The notes under the pieces: model-generated
Told to the model about the DNA's origin: nothing
The model's input: the letters and a program-made list of their open reading frames with translations, nothing else
The model's database searches: none
Shown: positions 35,322 to 45,714 of the stretch, piece by piece
Layout: every line of letters begins with the position of its first letter
Numbering within the stretch: the first letter of the stretch is position 1
Assembly: GCA_038373885.1 (NCBI GenBank)
Contig: JAWZYV010006264.1
Span: forward strand, 1 to 64,000
Source of the DNA: Cheiracanthium punctorium
Taxonomy: Eukaryota; Arthropoda; Arachnida; Araneae; Cheiracanthiidae
Direction: 5' to 3'
DNA: 64,000 nucleotides
Translations under genes and position numbers: made by a program

Positions 35322-38300
35322 CTATTCTTGCACCAGTACCTCTGCTACGGTTGTAGCTTCTTGATCGGGAATAGGAAACGCTTCGGGCCATTTAGAAAAG
35401 TAGTCAATGACAACTAGGATGTATTTGTTGCCATCCGAAGTTCGCGGAAGAGGTCCCAGGATGTCGAGGGCAATCCTCTCAAAAGGCGCTCCTACATTAT
35501 AATGATGTAGTCTTCCACGGCTTCGTTTCTTCGGGCCTTTACGGGCGGCACAGGCGTCACAAGCTTGACACCACTTTTCAACGTCGCCTCGAGCCCTAAC
35601 CCAGTAGAAGCGCTCGCGAACTTTCTGCAGGGTCTTCATTACGCCAAAATGGCCTCCAGTATAGCCATTATGAAGTTCTTCTAGAACCTTCGAACGAGGG
35701 AGTACTAACTGCCATCGGAGCATCTTGCCGTCGTCCGACTCCCATTTACGATACAGGACTCCATTCCTCAGGCGAAGCGAATCCCATAAAGCCCAGAACT
35801 GTTTTGTTGCCGGACTGTAAGATGATATTTCTTGCCAACTGGGCTTAGCGCTGGATTTTTCCATAAATTCCACAATAGGTTTGATGTCACTGTCTGCTAA
35901 TTGGTCCGCCCGAACATTTTCGTCACTCCAGGGATCTTGGGATGGTGTCGATGATGTAACTTGGCGGACAACGGGATGTTTCAGATGGTAATTTTTCTCT
36001 GCCCTGGAGCAATAGCGACAGCTGTCTATACAGGGCCTTCTTGACAAAGCATCTGCATTTGCATGAGATGCCCCTTTCCGATGACGTATCTCGATGTCAT
36101 ATTCTTGTAATCGCTGTATCCACCTGGCTATTTGGCCCTCTGGATTCTTGAAATTTAGAAGCCAGGTTAAAGAGGCATGGTCCGTTCGGAGCAGGAACTT
36201 TCGGCCGTACAGGTAATGATGGAAGTGCTCCACGGCTTTAATGATAGCAAGAAGTTTCTTTCTCGTAACACAATAGTTACGTTCTGCCTTTGAAAGGCAC
36301 TTGCTCCAGTAAGCAATGACGTGTTCTTGGCCATCTATCTCCTGGGACAAAACTGCTCCAACACTCTCCTTACTTGCGTCTGTGTCCAGGATAAATGGCT
36401 TGTCAGGGTGAGGATACGACAGGATCGGTGAAGATGTTAAAGCCGTCTTCAGTTCGTTGAATGCGTCCTCACATTCCTCAGTCCACAGAAATTTCTGTCC
36501 AGTCTCAGTCAATTTGTGAAGAGGTCTTGCAATTTGAGAAAAGCCCTTCACGAATTTTCGATAGTAAGTACACAGACCGAGGAAACTTCTTAAGTCATGG
36601 ATATTCTCGGGACGACTCCAGTTCTGGACTGCGGACGTCTTTGCGGGATCGGTCCGGACTCCGCGGGCGGATATTATGTGCCCGAGGTAACGTACTTCCT
36701 GACGGAACATGTTGCACTTAGATGGACTCAGTTTCAAGTTCGCCTCCTTTAATTTCTGCAGCACCTTTCGGATGTTCTCTAGATGCTCTTCGAAAGTCCT
36801 TCCGACGATGATGATATCGTCCAAATAAACGAGACATGCTTCGTAGGAAAGTCCTCTCAACACTGTCTCCATTAGACGCTCGAACGTAGCCGGTGCGTTG
36901 CAGAGTCCAAAAGGCATAACTTTGAAATGCCACAATCCTTGTCCCGCAGTGAACGCAGTCTTTTCACGGTCATCGGGATGGATTTCTACTTGCCAGTAGC
37001 CACTCTTGAGATCCAGAGTGGAGAACCATTCGTTTCCCGGTAAAGTGTCCAATGTGTCGTCTATCCTGGGAAGAGGGTAGCTGTCTTTCTTGGTAATGTC
37101 ATTCAGACGTCTATAGTCAATGCAGAACCAGGTGGAACCATCTTTCTTTCGGACCAAAACAATCAGCGAGGCCCACGGACTAGTCGATGGCTCGATGACG
37201 TCATCACGCTGCATCTCCTCTAAAAGTCTGCTCACCTCTTCTTGCTTAGCAAACGACAGCCGCCTAGGATGTTGCTTGATGGGAGAATGGCTGCTTGTGT
37301 CTATTCTATGTTGCGTTAACCTTGTACGGCCAAAGTCACCGGAAGTACGAGAGAAGAGGGCTTCAAATTCAGCTATTACTTTCTCTGCAGCGCTTCTCTG
37401 TTCTGCCGTTAACTCCACGTCTTGTAATAATTCCTTCGTCAGGCACTCGGAAGATTTAGCTGTCGTTTGGTTGATGTTCTTATTAATGCAGGTAACAGGA
37501 GTGCATGTCGCCAACACTTCATTTTTCTTTATCACCTTCGACTTGTCCGTCACATTTACTACTCTAACTGGAATTTCTGTTCTCGACAAGTCCACAAGTG
37601 TTGCTCCCACAAGTACTCCTCTGATGGAATCACTATTGTTTGGGTGTTCGATTAATCCAAAACGGAATTTATTGCTTTCTTTTACTGTTCCAGAAATTAT
37701 TGAATCAGTTCTGGGAGGTAGAGTGATATCAGTCTGGGCTATTATTTGCTGAACAGGCAAAACAGTTTCATTTCTAATATCGAACGCAGCTATTTCTTCT
37801 GAGTCTGAACGAAGCTCATTATTCTTAAAGTCCAAGTTAAATTTGTGCGATTTTAAAAAGTCGAGTCCGAGAATAAAAGAGTCTGTAATATTGGCGACAT
37901 ATACCACATGGTCGTATCTGGCATTTCCAAACGTGATTTTTACTTGTGCTTTTCCGCCCACTTCGATCTTGTCACCTGTCACAGTCTGGAGGGTCAGCGA
38001 GGGCGGAGTCCAGATAATCTTCAAGTTCAATTTCTTGGCCAGATCCATCCTTATGATGGTTACGTTCGCTCCAGTATCAATCACCATGTGGCATGGGGAA
38101 CCATTAACGTATCCCAGTACGAATAGTCCATCACTGCCGCCATTCACTAATGAAATCTGTAAGACTTTCAAACGGGGATTTTGAATATCCCTCAGCCTCT
38201 GTTCCTGAAAGTCGTCTCTTTTCTGTCTTCCTTCATGGGCTTCTCTGGTGCATTGATAACTGCGATCTTTACGACGAGAGTTCTTTTGTGCGTCGCAGTA

Positions 38301-39494
38301 CTTTCGTAAATGCCCCTCGCTGTTGCACCTCCAACATTTCACTTTTCTTGGCTCTGACTGTTCTTGTCGTTCCACCAGATTTTCCAGGGTCTTTAATTTA
38401 TTCTCTAATCTCTCCATTTCTCCATCCGTAGGCTCCTGGAATGATACAGCTCTAACATTATGCCGCTCTTTTCTTACGGCCAGCTGAGCTGCCTCTAGCT
38501 TCATGGCGAATACGAGGGCAGACCTGAGATCTTTATAATCCGCCAAGATCAATGCTTTCTGAATTTCAGAGTCCACGAGGCCTTCAATAAAATGTTGTAC
38601 TGCAACTTCTTCTCGAACATTATCAGGATAACTGCCATAGGCTAGATGACACAGCCTATCTATGTCGGAAGCCAGCTCTTGGAGGGTCTCGCCAGGTCTC
38701 TGCATCCTTGTCTTAAGTTGGATTCTACTATATTCTTTCTGGCACTTCTCTCCGAATTTCATCTCCAAGGCACTTGCGAGGGCGTCAAAATCTCCTATCT
38801 TCGTCGCTCCGATAGTTTGCAATACATTAATTGCATCTCCGCTAAGGGAAGCGGCCAGTTGATTAGCTTTCTCGGACTCGCTCCAACCATTGGCTCTGGC
38901 GACGATCAAAAATTGGGTCTTGTAAGCTTCCCAGGGAGTCTTTCCGTCATAAGGCGTTAGTTTCACTGCTGGGTGGCGTGACGACAGCCTGATGTTTTCT
39001 GGTACCTTTCCCAGCTTTACTAAACTGTCCAGTTTTTCTTCTAGCTTGTGATCGATCTTTTCCTCAATCCTTTCCTCGCATCTCGCTTGACTTTCTTCCA
39101 GGAGTGATACTCTTTTCTCTACTTCCTCTAAACCAGTTTTCATCTCTTCGTGAGCGGTTTTTAACTCATCTAATCCGGTTTCTATTTTTCTTTGTCCATC
39201 TTCCACTTTCCTCTCTAGTCCGACCAATCCGGCTTCAATTTTCTTTTCTAAATCCGCCTTCATCTGTTCTTGTGCGGCTTTCATCTCGTCTTGTCCGGCT
39301 TTCATCTGTTCTTGTGCGGCTTTCATCTCGTCTTGTCCGGCTTTCATCTGTTCTTGTGCAGCTTTCATCTCGTCTTGTCCGGCTTTCATCTCGTCTTGTC
39401 CGGCTTTCATCTCGTCTTGTCCGGCTTTCATTTCTTGCATCATAATCATGAGCTTTTGAAGTTGTTCTTCCATTTTTTGTCTAGTTAAAACCAT
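35322..39494 (-). CDS. Gypsy-1 Gag-Pol, open for 1390 codons up to a premature stop in integrase
   Basis: I chose the ATG at 39494 (MVLTRQKMEEQ). Residues about 22-80 are tandem heptads MKAGQDE/MKAAQEQ, leading into a coiled coil to about 155 and a capsid-like region (about 175-340). CCHC knuckle CWRCNSEGHLRKYC is at about 387-400. Protease VIDTGANVTII is at about 471-481. Reverse transcriptase has WFCIDYRRLN, STLDLKSGYWQV and catalytic VYLDDIIIV (about 889-897). RNase H carries ILDTDASKESVG and TDHASLTWLL. Integrase shows the HHCC finger (H..GGH ... CQACDAC) and the first catalytic aspartate in ALDILGP. Stop TAG at 35319-35321 cuts the integrase core; the remainder is at 35019-35318 and 28415-28803. 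Single frame for gag and pol. Confidence 0.93.
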   Translation of the reverse strand: MVLTRQKMEEQLQKLMIMMQEMKAGQDEMKAGQDEMKAGQDEMKAAQEQMKAGQDEMKAAQEQMKAGQDEMKAAQEQMKADLEKKIEAGLVGLERKVEDGQRKIETGLDELKTAHEEMKTGLEEVEKRVSLLEESQARCEERIEEKIDHKLEEKLDSLVKLGKVPENIRLSSRHPAVKLTPYDGKTPWEAYKTQFLIVARANGWSESEKANQLAASLSGDAINVLQTIGATKIGDFDALASALEMKFGEKCQKEYSRIQLKTRMQRPGETLQELASDIDRLCHLAYGSYPDNVREEVAVQHFIEGLVDSEIQKALILADYKDLRSALVFAMKLEAAQLAVRKERHNVRAVSFQEPTDGEMERLENKLKTLENLVERQEQSEPRKVKCWRCNSEGHLRKYCDAQKNSRRKDRSYQCTREAHEGRQKRDDFQEQRLRDIQNPRLKVLQISLVNGGSDGLFVLGYVNGSPCHMVIDTGANVTIIRMDLAKKLNLKIIWTPPSLTLQTVTGDKIEVGGKAQVKITFGNARYDHVVYVANITDSFILGLDFLKSHKFNLDFKNNELRSDSEEIAAFDIRNETVLPVQQIIAQTDITLPPRTDSIISGTVKESNKFRFGLIEHPNNSDSIRGVLVGATLVDLSRTEIPVRVVNVTDKSKVIKKNEVLATCTPVTCINKNINQTTAKSSECLTKELLQDVELTAEQRSAAEKVIAEFEALFSRTSGDFGRTRLTQHRIDTSSHSPIKQHPRRLSFAKQEEVSRLLEEMQRDDVIEPSTSPWASLIVLVRKKDGSTWFCIDYRRLNDITKKDSYPLPRIDDTLDTLPGNEWFSTLDLKSGYWQVEIHPDDREKTAFTAGQGLWHFKVMPFGLCNAPATFERLMETVLRGLSYEACLVYLDDIIIVGRTFEEHLENIRKVLQKLKEANLKLSPSKCNMFRQEVRYLGHIISARGVRTDPAKTSAVQNWSRPENIHDLRSFLGLCTYYRKFVKGFSQIARPLHKLTETGQKFLWTEECEDAFNELKTALTSSPILSYPHPDKPFILDTDASKESVGAVLSQEIDGQEHVIAYWSKCLSKAERNYCVTRKKLLAIIKAVEHFHHYLYGRKFLLRTDHASLTWLLNFKNPEGQIARWIQRLQEYDIEIRHRKGASHANADALSRRPCIDSCRYCSRAEKNYHLKHPVVRQVTSSTPSQDPWSDENVRADQLADSDIKPIVEFMEKSSAKPSWQEISSYSPATKQFWALWDSLRLRNGVLYRKWESDDGKMLRWQLVLPRSKVLEELHNGYTGGHFGVMKTLQKVRERFYWVRARGDVEKWCQACDACAARKGPKKRSRGRLHHYNVGAPFERIALDILGPLPRTSDGNKYILVVIDYFSKWPEAFPIPDQEATTVAEVLVQE
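39255..39431 (-). repeat. 21-bp coding minisatellite in Gypsy-1 gag
   Basis: About eight copies of a 21-nt unit alternate two versions encoding MKAGQDE and MKAAQEQ. Each unit is one coiled-coil heptad, so copy-number change keeps the frame and the heptad register. Confidence 0.9.
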
Positions 39495-39523
39495 AAACTG
39501 GAAAATTAAAGTCTTTCTTTTGA

Positions 39524-39541
39524 ATCCCGATTCTGACACCA
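39524..39541 (-). promoter_or_regulatory. Gypsy-1 primer-binding site (tRNA-Leu type)
   Basis: TGGTGTCAGAATCGGGAT on the minus strand, 2 nt after the 5' LTR. It resembles the reverse complement of tRNA-Leu 3' ends (…TCTGACACCA). Confidence 0.65.
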
Positions 39542-39543
39542 AA

Positions 39544-40451
39544 TGTTACGGAATTACTCTGCTACTCCTGGGGTTCGTCGTTCTAAAGTCCAGTTGGTGT
39601 AAAAAGTTCAAGTAAAAAGTCACTTGTCAGGATGGAACACAAACTTTATTTCTTCTAGAACTTCGTAGAACAATCAGCTGCACACAATTCACAAGCACAA
39701 TCTAGCAGTAACGTGCTTTTAACAATCCGCTTGGATCAGAAGCTCTCACAAATGCTGTATTTCTCACACAAAATAAGTCACTTTTACAGGCAAAAATTCC
39801 GAGGAAATATTCAAGGGATATAGTACACTATCCCTTAAGACACAGCAATGAAGAATTTACACACAGCACTTTAAAAACAGCTTCACAAAGCAAGCTAACA
39901 CAGCTTCTGTAGCACTATCAGTTCACACAAAACAAGCGTACTGAGAGCTCTTCACACATTGAATGTTCAACTCGCAACTGGCTCTTCGGGGCGATGCACG
40001 CTTCTATAAATAGCCGACGCAGGAGGTACAAGAGGTTTCCAGAAAAGTCAATTTCTCGAGGGTTCTACATAAAGTGTGAATTTTGATTACGTCATAGAAG
40101 AGAAATGTTAGGTTATTATGCATTTTTAATGCAGGAAAAACAACTTCCAGGCCCCATTGGGAAAATCGCGCCAAATGACCAAAAAGTCGCCAAGCTTGGC
40201 GATTTTTGGCGAAATATCGCCAAATTTGGTGCCAAAAATAAGTCCTCAAAAGTGAAGAGATCTAAGCTCTAGGACTAATATTTCTAGAAATCCCATATAT
40301 TTGAATGGGAAACCGAAACCTCCGTATCTCCGATTCTAATTGGCCGATTTTGATGCAACAAAAAGCAAAATTTATCTATTTGAAGCATAGAATACGAATT
40401 TTAAACCATTTTAAGCCCCAGAGCAGCGGGTTGCCCCGAAAATTCGTAACA
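39544..40451 (-). repeat. Gypsy-1 5' LTR
   Basis: 908 bp, nearly identical to 27129-28046. Several differences are CpG-to-TpG or CpA changes (for example GGCGCC to GGTGCC near 40230). Lacks the 10-bp CGAGTTTTCT. Confidence 0.93.
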
Positions 40452-40476
40452 ATATATATATATATATATATATATA
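40452..40476. repeat. AT microsatellite
   Basis: AT dinucleotide run directly right of Gypsy-1; the element inserted into it (ATATAT on the left flank too). Confidence 0.9.
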
Positions 40477-40841
40477 AATGCTAACTAATGGATATTTTAT
40501 GATAAGTACATATGGCCATAAGTTTTCAAAAACGCCTTTAATTTCTATTTTATTAATCGAGTCTTAGAAACCATTATCATTGAATTAGAAGAACGGAAAA
40601 TATAAGTCTCGAAGCCTTTTTATTGTTACACAATTATGATATAGATATAATAAAGGAAATTTAGCTTAACAAAAATTATTATTGCAGCATATATAAATTT
40701 AATATACAATAAACCGGGAGATTTGCGAGGCCTCTATTTTTCAGGGGCTCCGGGCTATTGCCCGCGCGTCCGTGTAATAATGAGACTCTGAAAATACTAT
40801 GTTAAAATACTTGGTATGGTATAGTAAAGGGGGCCCCGAAG

Positions 40842-41261
40842 CAGTGGCACACCCAAGATTTTAGTTTAGGAGGGGCTAAGACTACAAATATTGATGAACT
40901 TGGTTATAGTGACCTCGATTATAGTAATAATTCCCTTATAACGTCAAAATATTCTGTATCACATGCCCATAGAACACAAGGCCACTATCAGTGTAACTCG
41001 TTATAGAGTCATAAATAAATACCTGACTTTTTCACTGACGTTGTAATAGACTACATTTCATACACTAAGTATTTACATAAAAACCAACGTCTCTTCTTTT
41101 TTCTTTGGTAAAAAAATATTTTAGAAATAGTTAAGATAATTTTTAGTAGTAAAATGTTTAATTCATTAATGACATTTTTCAATTTTTAAAGATTTTCAGA
41201 TCTAACTCTCCAGTTTTAGGGAAGCTTTAGCCCCCATAGCCCCTCCGTGGGTGCGCCTTTG
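40842..41261. mobile_element. Probable short hAT element (420 bp)
   Basis: Left end CAGTGGCACACCC then GGAGGGGCTAAG; right end inverts to CAAAGGCGCACCC then GGAGGGGCTATG. The 8-bp flanks ccccgaag and cctacaag agree at only five positions, so the call rests on the ends. Confidence 0.5.
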
Positions 41262-41559
41262 CCTACAAGTAACCCAGTACCCCGAGGCCCCATCTAAATA
41301 TGCTCAGCTTTGGATTCTCTTTCCTTCTTTTATTGTCCTCTTTATAGCAGATTGGTGAGTCTACAAATAATACTCAGAACGATAAAAAGAAAAAATCTGA
41401 TGTGTCCAACACATGACTTCCTTGCACGTCCATTAGATCAAAAATATTTTCAACGCACTTCCTCTAAACTTATTTGTTTGAAAGAGATAAAATATCAATA
41501 ATAGTAAGGTTTAGCGATTTCTAGACAAATATTTCGATATCGCAGAGCTGAGTTCAATT

Positions 41560-42125
41560 TGAAATATTTTTTTCTGACACTTTATTTGGCGATATTTCAC
41601 CAAAAGCCGACAAACTTGCGATAGTCTGCGAGATTTTGGGGATAGCCAAAGTAGTCATTGACCACAGACTTTCAATGAATTGAATGCATCCATACACCTC
41701 AATGTATTTAAAGTCATTTGGCTCACCCTGTAAATAAATTCTCATTCGATTGCTGTCAAAAAAGATATGGAAAACAGTTAGATATTACATTAGTTCTAAA
41801 TACAAAAGTTCAAAAATCTACGGGTTAAAGTTTTAGTGTTATACAAAATACGAAATAATTTTCGGCGCCAAATTTGGCGATATTTCGGCGAAACTCGTCA
41901 ATGTCGACGAAATTTGGCGAGATTTTAAGTATGAACCAAACAATAACAGATTATCGCCAAATTTGGCGATATTTCGCCAAAACTCGCCAAGAACGATGAC
42001 AAATGGCGATACTTTGGGCATGGACCAAATGACTGACTATCGCCAAATTTGGCGATATTTCGCCAAAACTCGCCAAGGTCGAGGACAGACGGCGAGGTTT
42101 TGGGCATGTACCAAACAATGACTGT
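41560..42125. repeat. 86-89 bp tandem array centred on palindrome CGCCAAATTTGGCG
   Basis: The palindrome occurs at 41866, 41955 and 42041, followed by ATATTTCG and CGAAACTCG or CCAAAACTCGCCAA. A degenerate copy is near 41586. Units end in GGGCATG-ACCAAA. The same palindrome is in the Gypsy-1 LTRs. Confidence 0.85.
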
Positions 42126-42139
42126 TTACAGTTGTATTA

Positions 42140-43200
42140 TATTGAAGATGTCCATAGACATTAAAGTACTAAAATTCTTTTCGGTGGTTCTGTAAATAAA
42201 CTCTCCAGTAGATTGGAACCAAAAATCGAGATACACAACTAGATGTTACAACATTCTTATATATGAAATTTCATAATAGTTTTTGAGATTTGAGAGTTAA
42301 ATATGCACACACGTATACCAAAAGTCGCCAAGCTTGGCGACTTTTGGCATAGTTCTTGAGGGAGGCACGTGACCGTGGTCGGACCATTACCTAACTTATG
42401 TGGTAGGACGGTATTGTGCTTGAAATGGATGAATGCCCCTAAAATTGCCATTGACCGTAATGTATTGGAAATCTTTTGAGTGTTCCTGTAGCAGAACTAC
42501 AAATGATAAAGACACTTTTTTTAATGGAGAAATTCATTTTCTAACTCTTTACAGCATACATCACTTCTGAGTCGTTTGAAATAGCCCAATACCTCTAAAA
42601 AACGCTTTGATGAATTTCGGCCCATAGAGCGTAATGTATTTCGAATCTTTTGGGCGGTTCTGTAGATAAACTATCCAGTCGAATGGAATCGAAAGGGGAG
42701 GTGCACAACTAGATGCTACAGCAATCCTAAATATAAAGTTTCATCATTCTACGCCTAATAGTTTTTGAGATATGCGAGTTTAATGAGTTTCGGCCCATTG
42801 AGCGTAATGTATTTCGAATGTTTTGGGCAGTCCTGTAGATAAACTATCCAGTCGAATGGAACCAAAAGGAGAGGTGCACAACTAGATGTTACAACTATCC
42901 AAACTATGAAGTTTCGACATTCTACGCCTAATAGCTTTTGAGTTAGGCGAGTTTAATGAATTTCGGCCCATAGAGCGTAATGTATTTCGAATCTTTTGGG
43001 CGGTCCTGTACATAAACTATACATTCGATTGCGACCAAAAGGGGAGGTGCACAACTAGATCATAGAAGAATCCTAAATATCAAATCTCAACATTCTACGA
43101 CCAATAGTTTTTGAGATATGCGAGTTACATACATACGTACGTACGTACAGACGGCATGGAAAAACTGACCACAATAGACCCGCCGCTGGTCAAAATGAGT
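42140..43200. repeat. 171-bp tandem array with core CATAGAGCGTAATGTATT
   Basis: Units recur at about 42450, 42621, 42792 and 42964 with landmarks TTTCGGCCCATAGAGCGTAA, TTTTGGGCGGT, GGGGAGGTGCACAACTAGAT and TTTTTGAGATATGCGAG. A diverged unit is near 42148. The 3' tail GAGTTACATACATACGTACG resembles the end of the 3081-3905 element. Confidence 0.85.
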
Positions 43201-43771
43201 TACAGACGCGTTTATATGATCGTGCATGCTAGCCTACGATGAGATGCATCGAAAAAATTCTTAAAATTAAATTTAGAGGTAGTCAAAATCGGTTTTTTTG
43301 TCGAAATTTGGCCCCCAAAATTTTTCGGGATCACATTACTTCCTTATACTACGTACAAGGAAGTAAAAAGATGTACAAGGTCAGGCTTCAGCAGGAAATC
43401 CCCCCTCACTCGTGTGCGTGTAGTGTGTGCCCCCATAGAATCCCGGGGGGTACGGGGCACACATAGATACCCTGGGAGGGGCTGGGGTGGGATTGGATAT
43501 TCTTTCAAGCATCAGTTTCAGTTCTATGCTTGGTGTCATAAGAAAGAGAATTTGCACCACGAGATCAATCACCGGAAATGATGACGCGGCAAAAGTAGCT
43601 TCCAAAACACGCTACAAACTACTAATTTTTTGTAGCGCGCTACACTACAAACTACTTTTCTAAAAAAGTAGCGCGCTATGCTACAAACTACTAAAAAAAG
43701 TAGCGACTACTGTAGTTTCGCTACTTGTAGCGCGCTACTCCCCAGCCCTGAATAAAACTACAATTACTTAC

Positions 43772-43856
43772 TTTCAGATTTGTCATGTCCAACAACAGAG
43801 GGGTCAATTTCATCACTTTGCAAATATTGATTGATTCGTTTCATAGAAACCATAAA
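43772..43856 (-). CDS. ABCC/MRP transporter, linker exon between TMD1 and NBD1
   Basis: Minus-strand exon of 85 nt (28 codons plus one base), too short to stand out as an ORF. The acceptor is TTTTTTCAG (AG at 43858-43857) and the donor is GTAAGT at 43771-43766. It encodes VSMKRINQYLQSDEIDPSVV, the linker that follows the last TMD1 helix in MRP proteins (pattern S-x-K/N-R-I/L-x-x-F/Y-L-x-x-x-E-L/I-x-P). It starts in phase 0 and ends in phase 1. The two-base start of exon 9360-9553 completes the last codon as lysine. The donor sits only 13 nt from the target duplication of the 32.6-kb hAT insertion that fills the next intron. Confidence 0.85.
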
Positions 43857-43858
43857 CT

Positions 43859-45714
43859 GAAAAAATAAAATTAATCATTTCAGGATTGAATTTTTTTAAT
43901 ATGTACTGTACATGTACATTCCCCTATAAGATGATATCATTCCTCTTTTTAAATAAAAGTAAAGCACTTAACTTTTTAAAGGTTTTGTAGTTTTTATTAG
44001 TGCATTAATTATCTTTATTACAGTTGTCGTAGTAAATGATATTACTTTGTTAATTTATATGATTCAATTATACTCTCTCTGATTATTATTTTTAATATAC
44101 ATACTTAGCATACTATGGTTTAATTTTAGAAATATATCTAAATATTACAACATATGCACTGTTAATTTACAGTATTTTAGATAATTATTCATTATCAATT
44201 CTCAGAATTATTTTATAATTTTTTTCTTTCTTTTTTTGAAACAATATAAGTTTATAGCAGCTAAAGTTATTTTTTTTTAATTTAAATTAAAAGTATTTCA
44301 TAAGTTACATAGTTGTTATCAAGTAACACATGATCCATAATTGAACTTGTTAGATATGTATCACCATTAAATGTGATTTTCTATAATGTAGATTACATTC
44401 TGCAAACCATTGTCAATTGTATGTTACTTTTAAGATAATAAAAGTATTATAAAAATCAATCTGTTATATAAATAACAGAGTGTTGAATGTGTGTTTCTTC
44501 CCAAAGCTAAAAAACCACTGATCTAATTTACAAGTGTCTAATTTACAAGTGATTTTTTTCCAAAATGATCTCTATCATCTTCAGAAGGTTTAAAGCCATT
44601 AAAATCCAAAACTTGACATATTGGAAAAAGTTAGAGCAGAAATTTCTTTTCATGCCAAGCATTTACTTCATGATGAGAGCCAATTCTGTTTTGCCTAGTA
44701 AGCATGCAATGATATAAATAGAATAAGATAGATGTATTATCTATCCTAATATCTATAATTAGGTTGATCACTGAGTCACTGGCTCAGTCTCAATTCCGGT
44801 TATACAACTCAAATTTGAGCATGATTACTGACATAATGAAATCCACAATGGTGGTCCAATCAACTTGAAGTTCTTCATAATTATTTAAAAAATATATAGA
44901 AAAAAATCTGTGCTACTTTAAAAATCTGAAAATTCACCCTTTCTTTGAGTTTTATTGATTTTTAGCACTAGGGTGCTATTTTGCTCAGTTTTTGCATTTT
45001 TGCAAAATAATCTTCACTTTAATTATTTTTAATTTACAGGATACTGGGTTCAAGCATTCTGGAACTTGAAGCTTAGATTCACCCTGCTTAGAAAGATACT
45101 ATTTTGCCAGATCATTTCTAAAGCCAAGATGGCACTTTTAAAATCAGTTACAATTAGTTTTTCTGTTTTGGAAAAATGAATAGTCGCTAATTCTATACTC
45201 CTGTTGTCTAAGCGAACTTACTGTTTGAAATTGTCAACTTTGTGTAACACACTTTGAGTTATTTATTTCATATACTTTTTAATTTGGCGTAAAATGAGCA
45301 TAATTCTAACTCATGTTTGTGAATTTCACGCGATTCTACATACTTGGAAACGCTTTGTTAAAAAGAAATGAATGATTTTATGCCAAATCTGGCAACCATT
45401 ATGTTTATTTTTTCAGTTTTTTATTAATATCTTCTAAAATGATTCGATTTTTGAAATTTAAATCAGCTTAGCAGGTTCCTCGGAATTTTTCAAATTCCGA
45501 GGATATGAATCTGAATAGTCGAAACTCAAATCCTCACGGTTTCACAGGAGATAGGTCAACAAGCTTTGACAGCAGCCTTTACTTTTTTTTAGAACAGAGA
45601 GATTTATCTTTTCTAAAATAAAAAAATTTACATTATCCATGTAACTGTTTACCCCTCCCCTCCTAAAAAAGGTGGTATAAGTAATAATTTTTATTCAAAT
45701 ATATCTATATAAGG
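43859..45714. other. ABCC intron, AT-rich, no element recognised
   Basis: Starts at the acceptor side of exon 43772-43856. No frame or repeat boundary supported. Confidence 0.5.

Larger units (their letters stand above)
27129..40451 (-). mobile_element. Gypsy-1: Gypsy-type LTR retrotransposon interrupted by a hAT
   Basis: LTRs at 27129-28046 (3', 918 bp) and 39544-40451 (5', 908 bp) start TG and end CA in the coding orientation. ATAT flanks both ends, within AT repeats. A primer-binding site adjoins the 5' LTR, a polypurine tract adjoins the 3' LTR, and one gag-pol frame lies between. Without the 6.2-kb hAT at 28804-35018 the element would be about 7.1 kb, normal for Gypsy. No envelope gene. 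The LTRs differ by a 10-bp indel and roughly 8 substitutions, so this is a recent insertion. Confidence 0.93.
11168..43750. mobile_element. hAT element whose two ends lie 32.6 kb apart, expanded by nested insertions
   Basis: The left end reads CAGTGGTGGGAAAAACTAC. The right end reads GTAGCGCGCTACTCCCCAGC then CCTG, which inverts to CAGGGCTGGGGAG. Both ends carry about 150 bp packed with GTAGC/GCTAC motifs (11195-11330 and 43600-43740), as expected of subterminal transposase-binding sites. The 8 bp outside each end are identical: AATAAAAC at 11160-11167 and 43751-43758. The termini therefore belong to one insertion, into the ABCC intron about 20 nt after the donor of exon 43772-43856. Everything between is nested inside it. 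No hAT transposase is recognisable, so the original element was probably a small non-autonomous one. Confidence 0.85.

Noticed and set aside
37120..37752. 210-codon plus-strand frame opposite Gypsy-1 pol
   Set aside because: It is antisense to a clear protease/RT region, has no family resemblance, and is explained by the codon use of the real frame.
26828..41310. GATGGGGCCCCGGGG (left of Gypsy-1) and its inverse GGCCCCATC (41283 region) as ends of an older hAT around Gypsy-1
   Set aside because: The termini are similar, but no matching target duplication is found; kept as suspicion only.
41839..42107. Regularly spaced palindromes that might suggest a CRISPR-like array
   Set aside because: Period of 86-89 bp with diverging units, eukaryotic context, no cas genes; it is a tandem repeat.
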